Assembly: GCA_025094145.1 (NCBI GenBank)
Contig: JALLLS010000066.1
Coordinates: forward strand, 62,001 to 126,000
Reading direction: 5' to 3'
DNA length: 64,000 nucleotides
From: Spinellus fusiger
Lineage: Eukaryota; Mucoromycota; Mucoromycetes; Mucorales; Phycomycetaceae
Shown here one piece after another: positions 37,977 to 51,383 of the stretch (position 1 is the first letter of the stretch; each line of letters opens with the position of its first letter). Below the pieces are notes generated by a model. It saw only the letters and a list, made by a program, of their open reading frames with translations, was not told the DNA's origin and made no database searches. The position numbers and the translations under genes are program-made.

Positions 37977-38789
37977 CAGCAGAGTTTAACTACATGTTCT
38001 ACTGTTCCGTCTACCTTTGGACTAAAAACCCCAAAGACGACAAGATTGTCAAATTATTTGTCAGTTCTGTCCATAAAAAGAGAAGTGCCTATAAAGGAGA
38101 ATGAAATATTTACCCATGGGTGGGGCCTGTGGTTTTTTATATTTTATATTTTATATTTCTTTTTGCCCACAGACACTTTCGGAGTTATTTTTATATCTAA
38201 AACAAGTTGGCAGTAGAGGGAGGGAAAAGAAGAAAGATATGCATTTGACCTTATGTCTGACATAAAAGACTGCTTTTTACCGAGGATGAACAATGCCAAT
38301 GGATGAAATAAGCAAACCAACGAATAAAGCCCTCTCCCATTTTACAGGCCATTTTATGTCACCAAGCAAATGAAGCAAATGAGGCAATGTTTAGTCATAA
38401 AGGAAGAATGTAGTTTAAATAGAAAGACCTTTTTCTTCTGTGTAAAAAAGAAAGAAAAAAGCTCGTATTTACCCGAGGCGCCTTCTCATGGACACAACTG
38501 ACTGTACATAACAGAGTTCTCCTTCTTTACAGCAGTCTCAAAACAAAAGGAGAGAGAGAGAGAGAGATTCTATTGACACACCCCACATGAAAGAAAACAC
38601 ACTTGTCTGGCTCGGTCATTGTTTCTTTTTAGCTCACTCTATCACGTCGCACACTTGCTAACAGTCACTGCGGATAGACAACCTTAAGGCAGACGAGACA
38701 AACGTGAAATGAAATAAAATCCCCATGGGAAGTTTTTTATTTTTATTCTTTATTATTCTTTATTCTTTATTTCTCAAGTACTTGCCTTA

Positions 38790-41700
38790 ATGTTGGAATC
38801 CCTTGTTGCTGGGATATTGAACAGGGTTCTCGGGAATTATGTTTCCAATCTTAACTATGATCAGCTTAAGATTGGCATATGGAAGGGCAAGTACATACTG
38901 TAGAGACAGAAAACACAACAATAAGAATACAGAGCACTAACCCTAATGTCCGTGGATGTGTTATGCAGGAGAAGTAAATTTGAAAAATCTTAAGCTGAGA
39001 AAGGAGGCCTTGGATAAATTGGATTTGCCTGTGGATGTATTGGAGGGTAAAGTGACTCAGTTGAAACCCCATGTCCATTTTAGGCTACACTTTTCTATAG
39101 TGGAGTTTTTAATTATTTGTCCAGAGTGCATGATACTAATATGTATGGCCTTTAGGCTATTTGGGAGAACTTACACTGAGTATTCCGTGGGCTAATCTCA
39201 AGACAAAGCCTGTAAAGGTGTTTGTAGATCATGTCTATCTTTTGGCAGTCCCAAAGAGTGAAGTCAGTGTAGGTTGGGTAGCCTTCTTCTTCTACTACTA
39301 AGAGATGTGTATAGATATCCCCAGCTGAGGAAGAGGAGAGAGCACAAATGTTAAAACAAAGAAGACTGGCTACAGCCGAGTTATTAGAAGATTCACAAAC
39401 ACACGGAGATCAATCCAAAAAAATACAAGGAGAAAATGATGGATTTATTGGTCAACTCACTACAAAAGTGATTGACAATCTACAACTCTCCATCAATAAC
39501 ATCCATATTCGTTATGAAGACAGTGTGTCGGATCAAGGACATTTGTTTGCGGCTGGAATGACTCTTAAGGAGCTCAGTGCTGTCTCAACAAATGGTGAAT
39601 GGACTCCTACGTTTATTAGTGAAATGACAAATACAATCCACAAGGTAACATCGTGGATCATAAAGAAAAAGTCTTTTAAGAGGGTGTCTAATACTGTGTC
39701 TTTTGTCTTTCTACACCTCAACAGCTTACTACTTTGAATTCATTGTCTGTTTATTGGGATACGAATGCAAAGTCAATGGCAGGACTACCTCAAGAGGAGG
39801 CGCTCAAGGCATTCACTCACTTGGTATAGATAACTATAGGCATAGAATAGAAGCCAAGGGATATTAATTACTGACTTGTACATTGTAATCAAGATCCCTT
39901 GTGGAGAAGACATATCACAACAGCACCAATACATAGTGAAGCCTGTATCTGGTACTGGAAAGGTAAGTTCTTCTGCAATATATAATTCTTTTCTTTCTTC
40001 TCACCGCATGGATGCCTTTTTCTCTTTAGATCAAGTTGAATAAGAAGTTCGATAACAGTGTAGCCAAAACAGACGTTACATTGATGTTTGATGAACTCGC
40101 CTTTTCCTTGGACGATGACCAGTATAGAAATGTGATTCAAATGATTGATGTATTCCATGCCAATCTCAAGAAGCAAAAGGTGAGTCTTGCTTTTGCCCTT
40201 TATTATTCATAGTATTCATACGAATCATATGAATCATCTTCATGGTAGTATCACCGATTCCGTCCCAAGACAGGAACCCCAAAGACAAATCCACGAGCCT
40301 ACATTCGATTTGCTGGTCAGGCTGTTCTCGCTGATATCCATGATCGCAACTATCGATGGAGCTGGGAGCATTTCAGAAAAAGACGCGATGAACGATTGGC
40401 TTATGTTGAGCTGTACATTGATTTCAAGAAGAATATAGCAGATACTAATCAGCTTGAAGTACTTGAAGAACTTGAGAGAGACTTGAGTTTCGAGGATATT
40501 CGCTTTTACAGAAGTATTGCTAAGAGCAAACTGCGTAGAGACAAAGTCAAATTAGGTAAATAGAGTACGAGAGAAAGACAACATTCCATTGACTTTTTTT
40601 ATTTTATAGAGGAAGAAAACAAAAGGATTAGTGCTCAGAACAAAGGCTGGTTGAGCTCATGGTGGAATGGAAGCAGCAAACAAAGTCATGTAAGGTGTAC
40701 TTCCATCTGCTCACAACTCACTCTTTATTATTGCAATCACCATTACTATCCACTTAGACAGAAGAGGATGAATCACTTGTAATGTCTGCAGAACAAAAGC
40801 AAGAGCTTTATGATGCAATTGAGTACAATGAAGATACTGTAAAGATTGCTGCCACAGTGGACATGCCAAAAGATGTAAGTGTATTCTGTCATCATGTCCA
40901 TTGACTCTATTCTTCTTCTAGACAATGATGTTTTCTTTAAGCACCAAGCTAAAGAAAGGGTCTTTCAGTCTTTTAAGAAACTCATCTAGTGAACGTCAAC
41001 AACTGGCCTCAGTAGTGTTTGATAATGTCACTGCGGATGTAACTCAATATGTAGAGTCTATTAAACTAGCAGCTGGTTTGGGAGATCTGAAGCTCTTTGA
41101 TGGGATGACAAAAGATTCTCTTTATCCTCAGTGGGTTGGCGTTAAAAAATCAAAAGATGATAGGTAAGCCTATAATGATTGACATGAATAACACAACTCA
41201 TCTTCTATTATTACTATCCACATCTACATCTACATCTACAAAAGACTTACGATAAAGAATGCAAAAGAAATGAAAGAGACAAAGCCTTCTGTTTCTGACA
41301 GTATCTCTTTGGTAGAAAGTGATCCATTCTTCTACCTTGTATTGGAACACAAGCCATTGAGTAAAATGGCAGACAACGCCCTTTACCTGTCAATGAGACA
41401 TTTGGAGATCATCTATAATCCAACCGTCATTCAGGGAATTATCCAGTTCTTCAAACCCCCACAGGCAAAGATGGAAAGTGTCAATGCACTCATGGAAGCA
41501 GCAGGAGACACTATTGAGAATTTTAAGCAACAGACAAGAGCAGGACTTGAATTTGCACTGAATAAACACACAACCATTCTACTGGATGTCAATATGGATG
41601 CACCTTTGTTTATTATCCCAGAAAAGTAAGTTAGGTTATTCAGTAAATGTAGAGTGTTTGTTCACCCTTTTTTCTTTCTTGCTTAATAGCTGCTTCCATG

Positions 41701-44700
41701 AAGACTCTCCTGCACTTATTATTGATGCTGGTCACATCAACATCGACAGTGATTTAGCAAATCAAGAGCTTGTCAATGAGTTCAAGGCAAAGAGTGATAA
41801 GAAATACAGCGAAGAAGACTACAAAAATCTCGAAGGACTTATGTATGATAAGTTCAATGTTCAGCTCACGCAAACAAAGGTCTTGATTGGCACTGACCTA
41901 CAGCAGTGCCTTTCACAACTTCATACAAAGAAAAGAGGAGATTATGATGCCCACCTTATCGAGAGAATCAATATGCAGTTCTTAGTGGAGCTCTGTATTT
42001 TACCTGGAATGAACCAGTTCACCAAATTTAAAGTGTCTGGTCACTTGCCATTGTTAACTGTTAACTTCTCTAATAACAAATACAAAACAATGATGCGTAT
42101 GATTGATGTCTTGGTACCACCATCAGCCAACGATACATTGGAGACAGCAGTACACTCTGCTATGACAGATGTGAAGGATATGTCCAACCCAGACTATGTT
42201 CCTGATGCTACTACCAAGAATCTTTGGAGACTCTCAAGCCAAGAAATCCTTCTTTCAGACACAACAGATAGCCTTGATAGCCTTGACTCTTCTCGTTCTT
42301 TAGTCCCAGTTGTGAATGCCCAACAAGAACAATTCAAGTTCTCCTTCAAAGTAGACAAAGTGTCTGTAGCTATTAATGAGTCTATGAACGGCCGGGATAC
42401 CCTTTTAGCAGAATTTGTCCTTGAGCACTTTGCCTTTAATTTTGTCTCTCATCCTTATGACATGGAGGTTCAAATAGCCCTCAAGACACTCAATGTTATA
42501 GATAGAATGGAGCATGGAAATGATTTTCATTATCTTATTACTTCGGATAACATAAAAAGGATACAGGAAGAATCGAATAGCAAGGAAAAGAACCTGGTTA
42601 ACATCAAATATCTCAAAGTAAACCGTCTTCATCCTCTTTATAAGGAGACTTACGAAGGCTACGATCAGACAGTAGATGTCACTCTATCTACTCTGAACAT
42701 TATCATTACTCGAAGTTCCATCTTGACCCTCTACAATTGGGTACTCAGTACATTCACTAGTCCTCCCAGTTCAAGTCCTGCTTCTAAGGATTCACCTGTG
42801 GAAGGATCGGGCATTGTTCGTACTTACTCTGACAGCCAACTATCCTCCAACAGTATCGCTAAAAAAGATGATAGCACAATGAAAGTAATGATTCAGCTTG
42901 AAAGTCTCGACCTTGTTCTCAACAACTGTGGGACTCAATTGGGTACTGGCCAGCTATCATCAGGCCATCTTTCTGTATTTTTACTGCCTAATAGCCTCAA
43001 GGTGGTTGGAAAGATAGGTAATTTCACTCTTTCCGATGATACCGTCCACAGCAGTGAAGACATAAACTCCTCTTCTACTGTTCACGTTTTGAGTGTCCTT
43101 GGAGATGAATTGATGAACTTCACATACCAGACATTTGATCCACTGAAGGATTATCCCGGATACGACCAAGAACTCTTTATGCGTATGGAGTCTTTCCAAT
43201 TCCTTCTCACTGAGTCAGTAAAGCCTACACTTGCCTTTTTATCTGAATTCTTGGCAATGAAGACAGTGTATGATGCTGCACGCAATGCTGCCTTTGAGAC
43301 TGCACAACAAATACAAGAAACTAGTGCACGATTCCATTTTGATGTGGCCATCAAGAGTCCTGTAGTCGTCTTTCCTGTAGGCGAAAATACTAAGACAGAC
43401 AAAGTAGTGGCACGTCTAGGTGAGATCAGAGCTATCAATCGCTTCCAAACTGCTTCACGACACCACAAGAATGGATCTCTTGCCGATGACGAGATCTCTT
43501 TAAACATCATCCAGTGTGGATTATACTCTATTAGTCTCAAGTCAACTTCTGTAGTAGAAACAGAAGGAGTCTCTGAAATCCGTCACCTACCCATCATTGA
43601 TGATCTTGAAATTTCGTTTGATATTGAAAATGCTGAGAATCCAGAAGCAGCATGTGGGCCTGCCACTCATATTATTGGAAAGGTGTCAGACGTCTGCATG
43701 TCATTGACAGAGAGACAATACAAGAGTTTATTGGAAATATCTGATCTTTTGACCTCTACATTCGTAGGAAAAACAGACCCTGAAGATGAAAATAGCTCAC
43801 AAACAACGGAAGAATTCAGTGCAGCTGTTGTTCAGCATAAGGATGCATCTCCCAAATCCAACACGAACTCTTCTCAGTCAGCAGCCGATGGTCATAACAG
43901 TGAGGATTCAGGCAGCCATGAAAACAAAACTCAAGTTGAGTTGGCTGTTAGTGTCAAGACAATCTCTCTTGAAATCCTCCATGGCCCTGAACTGGCTTAT
44001 GAGAATCGTCATCAACAAACACTGGCTCGACTCTCATTTGATGACCTTGACATGAAGCTTCAGACAATAAAGGATAGCTCCATGAGAATGGAGGTACAGA
44101 TGAAATCAATGAGTTTCTCGGACACTCGTGTACAATCCATATCTCTATTTAAAGAGATCATTCCTGCAAATGACCAAGAAGGTCCACAACTTCAACTAAA
44201 GGTAGTAACAAGCACACAAGAGGATGTATCTGTCATGGATGTGTCTGTCACATTGGACAGTCCTCGTATCATGCTTTCTCTTGACTACTTGCTTCTCCTC
44301 AAAGACTTCTTTGCCTCTCCATTTGCAGTTCCAGTGACTACAGATGCTCAGGAGTTTGCAAAAGCTCATAGAGAGCGAAAACCAGAAGATGTATCTTTTG
44401 CCCTTCCCTCATCAAACGACACCACAGCTGTAACTACACTCCCAGCTGCTAGTACTGCATCATCTACTAAACAACAATTAAGATACAATATTAATGTGGT
44501 GGATGTCGAGATTATTTGCTTGGCTAAACCTGAATCTGCATCTTCAGAAGCTGTTGTCCTTTCTTTTGATCAGCTAAGAATGGTTCAAAAGCATAAGCTT
44601 GATATTGACCTGTGTGGCATCGGCATGCTTCTGTGTCATATGGATCGTCGTGAATCTTCCTCGGTTGACTTTGTTGAAGTATTTGATGTAAACATGTCGA

Positions 44701-47700
44701 TGGATTCGTCTCTTCCAAGCCCAGGACACAACATTACCATTATTCAATTAGCCATCCAGCCTATTGTGTTGCGTCTATCTTACCATGATGCTATGCTTAT
44801 TCTTGAAATTGTGAACAAGGCAATGGAGTTAGTGGGAAGTGCAACTACCCCAACACAACAAGGCCAATCCCCCTCATCAGGTGTATACCTCATTGATGAA
44901 GAAGAGTCTTCCGAGTCAGCAAAGAATGCACAAGCTCAACCCCTACAAATCCGTAATAACACCACTTCACAGAGTAATGCTCTAGGAAAATCAAAGGCAG
45001 TGGAACCCTACATTGTCTTGTCCAAAGAATCGGTAATTAGGATGTTTTTATTAACACATATTTTCAATCCATTGGCTGATTTATTGATACTGTGCATCTA
45101 CTTATAGTTGGTGGCTAATTTTGAAGGTCTACAACTGATCCTTATTGAAGATCTATATGATTTACCATTCTTGGAATGGGTTGTTCAGCCTTTTACCGTG
45201 GATGCTAAGGATTGGACCCGGGCAGTAAGTTCTTATTTACTTTGGGGTGAATGAATCCAGTATTTAAACTATGTTTATTCTGTAGCTTGTAGTGGGTGTT
45301 CACTTTGATATGTATTCCAACAATTACAACTTCAAAAACTCTCATTGGGAGCCTGTTTTGGAGCCTTGGGTATTCGATATCAAGGTGTCTCAAGACTCTG
45401 CACTTGGAACTTTAGCCATTGAGATGAACTCAGAAGCACCCTTTTATTTGAACATTACACATAGTTTTTTGGAAAGCATATTAACACTTTCAGATACATT
45501 GACCAATATTCAAGTAAGCCTATTTTCTTTTTCTTTTTTTTCGGGTAGGATTTTAATAGTCAATTCTCTCTCTCTCTCTTTCTCCCTTCTCTTTCTCCCT
45601 TCTCTTTTTACACTTGCTGACTGCCATGCGTTTTATATATCTATCCATCTATCTATCCAGCCTTTACCAGAAAGTGCGCAAGACTTCAAACGTCCCTACT
45701 TGATCAGAAACTGGACAGGCTATGAAATAAAATTCTGGAACATGTCTGATGATGCTAGTATAAAAGAACACCGTATTTATCAGTTGAAAGATGGTGAAGA
45801 AGAAGCCTGGACATTTAGTGATTGGAAAAAGCGTAGAGAGGTGAGCTTATGTTTTCAATTTATTTTATTAGTATTACATTTTATAGCGAAGAGGTTGGGG
45901 TTCATGTTGAGTAAATACTCATTACATATGATAGAGATCAAGCATGGGCAAAAACTATTTAGGTGTACAAGTGATGCATGTCGGGTGGGAGGAACTTTTA
46001 CATCTATCTGTAGACCAAGAAAGTGAACAGACCTATCGCATGAACCCTATGATTGATGGAGTCGTCCATCGTCTAGTAGTGGAGATTAAGCTAGAGAAAA
46101 ATATCAAGACAGTGACCTTCCGTAGTGGACTAGTACTTGAAAACCAAACTCAAGAGCCATTAGAGGCTGTCATCATGAGCAAAGACATGAAGTTGATGAG
46201 TGAAGTATGGAGACTTGGTAAGTAAAGATCTTTTTTTAATACTATATTAAAATGCCTAACTATTTCCCCATACACTATTTCTAATAACAGAACCTACCCA
46301 GCAAAAGGCTGTGCCTATAGAGTTGGCTTATCATTATTGGGTAGCCATGCGACCTTCTGGTATGTAAAAAGTGAATCATTAACATAGAGTTTAATATGTG
46401 TACTAAAATATATATCACTTATAGATAAATACAATTGGAGCTCTAAACTACATTGGTCTGATATTATACATCCTAAATGTCCAAATTCTGTTATGTGTGA
46501 GCCTTCAGGTCCTGATAAGATATCCTATATCGTTCAGTTGAATGCAAAGTTTGACAAGAAGAATGCATCTGTTCGGTAAGAATAACTATAGTATAGAGAG
46601 ATAAATATGCATAAATATTTACTAATGAAGATAACACTATATGCAACGTTACTAGCCAATACCCTTTCCTGATCGTTCAATTAAAAGCACCAGTTCAAAT
46701 CGACAATTCACTGCCTTGTGATTTTGATCTTACTGTGTTGGAAAGAGATACTGGAAGAAAACTTTCCATGACACTTAAAAAAGGAATCAGCGCGTATCTG
46801 CATTCTATTAAAAGTGACAGTGCCTTGTTGTTAACATTGAACCTGCATAATGATAGTAAGTTGACTATAGAATTGTGTATTTTCTAATTAGTGTATGTTC
46901 AAGTCTATACAACCAGCGAAACAATAACGATTGAAACAAAGAAGTATCAGACTTTTATGAGCAAACCCATTATTATTTCCGCTGGTGACAGCAATCAGCT
47001 TACGCTGAGAGCCAACATCATGTAAGTCCTTGTCTTTAGTAGCAACCATCCAGATGAATAAAGAACAAATACTCACTTTTACTGTATAATGAATTTAGAC
47101 GATCGACCAAGCTAAATGATTCTCTTTGGATTAATCTCTTTTCGCCTTATTTAATTCTTAACAAGACTGGAATCCCTCTTTTCCTAAAGGCTCGTGTATC
47201 CTCTCGACAATCCAAGATGACAGTTCAGAAGATTGAAGCATCTAATAACAGTGAACAAGTAAGATAAACAACTAATTACATAAAATAAAGAGCTATTGAT
47301 TTAATGGCTGTTGATTAGATTGAACCTCTCTTATTCTCTTATCCTGATCTTGACCATCGCAACCGAGCCTTCTTGTCTACTAATGATAATAAATGGAGCG
47401 AGGTAATGACCAATAAGGACTCTTTATGTATAATTAATTACTCATTGGAATGATTAGGCATTGAGTTTCGAGGCAACAGGAAGTGCATTGGATATTTCTC
47501 TTCCATACGATAACCAAAATATTATCCATGTTGGTATTCGAGTGGAGGAAGGCACTGGAAAAGTAAGCTTATTTTTAAATAGACTCAAATGAAGAAGAGA
47601 TGTTGTGTTTTATTTGAAGGCATATGATAAAAAGAACTGACAATCTATATGCTAGTATCAATTCACAAAAATAGTTACTATTACACCACGCTTTGTGATA

Positions 47701-50700
47701 AAAAATGAAATGAGCCAAGATATCAACTTTTGTGAATTTGGCTCTGATATTCAGAAGATCACTATACCCTCAGGACAAAAACTCCCTCTTTACCAAACTA
47801 GCAAATCTGAATTCAGATGGTTATGTCTTCAGTTCCAAACTATGGACACTTTCTGGTAAGATATTTTAGAATAGAATGGATTGTTAGGCATAGAAATACT
47901 TACTTGTTATTCTCTTCATTTAGGTCTGCACCTTTTGATATTCAAGAGATCGGTGTTACCTATATCAAGATCAATAGAGGAGAGAATAGAACGCCTACTC
48001 TTGCTAAAGTGTCTATACTTCTTCAAGAAGCCACAATATTCATTAATATTAAAGAAAATAGTGAATGGCCTTACAAGATATGTAACTACTCAGGCATCAG
48101 TGTGTCATTTTATCAAGAGGTAATGTAAAAGCATGCCATATTCTTAAGAACACCTTTATTTAAAACGTACTGTGATTTATAGGACACTGTTAATGATGAT
48201 TACCACCTTAAATCCAAACAAAAAGATGCACTCGGAAAACAGACACGCTTTACACTTGAAGATAAACAAGAAATGGATTACTCATGGGATATGCCACTGG
48301 CTAAGAGTAAACTACTGATCTTGGAAGTAGGTGATAAAAAGAGAAGTATCAACTTCCAAGCCATTGGTGTACAAATACCCTTTAGACACCAGGTAAATAA
48401 TATTTTTAAATAAGAAAGAAAAAGAAAGAAAAACAGATGTGGCAAATGAAAAGTAGGTTTGATGAGTATCTTACCTTATATATCATAGAAACATCGTGAA
48501 GGCTCTTCAAACAAAGATACTATGTCTATTGATGTGGTAGCTGATGGATCTGCTCTTATACTCAAGCTCACAGAGTATAATCCTATTAACAGTCTTTACA
48601 GAGCTAAATCTTATGCTGGATCCACATCTGGGTCAACTTCAAGAGAAGGCAGTATACGTGACAGATTTGAGACAATAGATGTTGAACATGTAGTAAACTT
48701 TACTTTTGATCTTCATATCAAAACTATTGGCATCTCTATTATTCAGCAGCAAGTCAGGGTAATTTCTATATTATTCACTAGTTTTGCTATTCTTTATATA
48801 TCTTCTTTCTCTTTCTTTTAGGAAATGGCATTTGCAACCATCAAAGGCTTTGAACTAAAATACATAGACTCAAACTTATACCAATCGATTCGCACTAGTA
48901 TCCAGTGGCTTCAGGTAATGTGTCAATTAAATATACATTGTTTTGCTGGTGTTTCGATGATGATGATTATCTTATAAATAATGTTTAGATTGATAACCAA
49001 CTTCCAGGATCCACCTTTCCTATTTTATTATATCCTACAACTCTTCCCAAGAACAAGAATGAAGACCTGGCACACCCTACTTTCCATATGGCACTTGACA
49101 AAGTAAAAGACAATCGTAAGTTATACTTGCTCACTATGTAAAAAAAAAAGAAGAAAACATTAGTATTTTACACAAGTTAAATGGCAATGGAAACTCATAT
49201 TGGATATTTTTAGGACATGGTGTTATGTATTTCAAGCTGTTTTCAGTTCTTCTTCAAGAAGTAACCTTTGAAATGGACGAAGACTTTTTGAGTGCCTTGC
49301 TCGAGTTCTCGAAGTTTTCAGTCATTAAAGAAGATCCAAAAAACAGGCAAGTTTATATATTTATATATTTATAAACAAAAATATCTTCAAGATTATTTAC
49401 TTTTTATATATTTCATTCAGTGATGCTCTTTTATTTAGTTCGGAAATCAAAGAGCCAGGATTAGATCAAAGTCAAGCTCTTTATTACTTTGAAGAATTCT
49501 GTATTCAGCCAATGCGTCTCAGTATCTCTTTTGTCCGTACAGAAGAAATCGATACAGAAAATACTGTGTAAGTCCCCTTTATCCCATTCATCAGTACCAG
49601 TGGAGTTAATAAGAGGTGGATGGTTACTTATTCTTTTTCCATGTCTATCTATGCTCATTTATAGATCTGAAAGTGGAAGTACTCCATTCACTTATGTCTT
49701 TAATGTATTCACTATGACTCTTGGAAACATCAATGTAAGTTAAACGTGTAGGTCTACAAAAAAAAGAGTGTTTTTAACAAGTGGTTGTTTACCTGTATAG
49801 GATGCTCCCATTAAACTGAACGCACTCATGCTAGAAAATATGCGTGCCAGCTATGAAGATCTCTACTCTAGAATTATACTTCATTACCAAAACCAAGTGA
49901 TCTATCAACTCCACAAAGTATTAGGAAGTGCTGACTTCCTCGGCAACCCAGTGGGATTATTTTCAAACCTTAGCTCAGGATTTGGTGAATTGTTTTATGA
50001 GCCTTACCAAGGGTTTGTTATGAGTGATCGTCCCCAAGATCTGGGTATTGGTATTGCCAGAGTGAGTTGGATATCCATATAGTTTATAAATTGTAGATCT
50101 CTTTGCTCATTCTTTCATTGTTAATGTATGTATAGGGCGTTGGTGGCTTCATGAAGAAGAGTGTATTTGGTGTTTCAGACAGTATGAGTCGATTTACAGG
50201 AAGTCTTGGCAAGGGACTTTCTGCTGCTACAATGGATAAAAAGTTCCAGGATAGACGTCGTATCAATCTTACCCGTAACAAGCCAAGACATGCCATGTAT
50301 GGTGTCACTCAAGGTGTTGCTTACTTTGGTACTAGTATAGCTAGTGGTGTTGCTGGTTTAGTGGTAAGTAATATGAACTATACGATAGAATAAATAGAGA
50401 AACGAGACTTGAAGAGATGTATCTTACTATGGATTAGAAACGTCCCATGGAAGGTGCAGAGACAGGCGGTGTAACTGGATTTATGGGAGGTCTTGGCCGA
50501 GGCTTGGTTGGGTATGTTCCTTTTACATTCCATTTATTATATAAAAAAAAAGATAAACACAAACTAATCAATACCTTTTTTTTGTGTGGGACGAGTAGTG
50601 TTGTTACCAAACCTGTAGTAGGTATCTTTGATCTAGCAAGCAATGTTACTGCTGGGATCAGAGAAACAACTACTGTGTTTGATGAGAATGATCTTGCTCG

Positions 50701-51176
50701 TGAGCGTCTGCCTCGCCATGTTGGTAGAGACAAGATACTAATGGTAAGGATCTTTCTCTTTGATGTCTATATATATATATATATTCACCTCTTGGTATGT
50801 GTATGTTCATTATCTATTTATATAGGTATTCTCTCAACGTGAAGCACTGGGTCAGATGTGGCTTCAAGAAACTAGCAATGGCAGGTTTTTCCATGAGACC
50901 TACATTGCTCACTGTACAGTGGCTAGTGATGAGCGTGTAGTCTTGTTAACCTTTCAGCGTATTCTTGTCATTCAGACACGTAAGCGTGTCTTGGAATGGG
51001 AACAATCTCTTGAAGAAATAGTGTCATGCAAGAACACACATGAAGGCATTGCCTTGTATCTCCAGAATGCTCGTACATGTAATGTGCCTGTGCATGAAGA
51101 AACAAGTCGTATATGGTTCATACAACAAATCGAGAGTACCTTGGCATGGCGTAAAGAAGAGAAGAGCCGAGAGTGA
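38790..51176 (+). CDS. VPS13: Vps13 bridge-like lipid-transfer protein
   Basis: Giant lipid-transfer protein at membrane contact sites. The start [18 protein letters not shown] is the canonical chorein N terminus. First exons: 38790-38886, 38969-39046, then from 39156; last exon 50826-51176. Recognised in order: '[15 protein letters not shown]', '[17 protein letters not shown]', '[14 protein letters not shown]', long repeating-groove exons (the largest about 41,686-45,020), the central '[15 protein letters not shown]', the VAB/SHR-like region about 45.3-48.8 kb, the ATG2_C-like amphipathic segment ('[14 protein letters not shown]', '[13 protein letters not shown]', '[16 protein letters not shown]', '[12 protein letters not shown]') and a C-terminal PH-like domain ('[14 protein letters not shown]'). 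Intron 1 requires a GC donor (AAGG|GCAAGT). Dozens of short introns; junctions in the middle not all fixed. Roughly 3,000 residues (estimate). No break seen. Confidence 0.95.
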
Positions 51177-51383
51177 AGACCATAAATATTTTATTGATAG
51201 TAATGAGGTGTGCTACTAGCCTACGGATTAACTATATAAATATATGTTTAAACAAATAAAACAAAAGGGTCAACAGAATGAAAAAGGGAATGACAGTTAC
51301 ATTTAGTATGCAAGGTAATTATAATAAAGAGGTTTAGATTGATGCGATGAATAAAATGAATAAAGGAAGAAGTCTAATAAGAA

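Larger units (their letters stand above)
35371..38789. other. Repeat-bearing intergenic region
   Basis: About 3.4 kb without a recognisable gene, between the WD40 gene and Vps13 (divergent). It contains dispersed-repeat copy A (35610-36208), a related promoter-like module at 37945-37976, an ATT microsatellite (37541-37576), and three scattered CCTTYAGRYGTG-like strings near 36610, 36803 and 36880. The 37250-37479 ORFs have no known motif. Confidence 0.6.
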
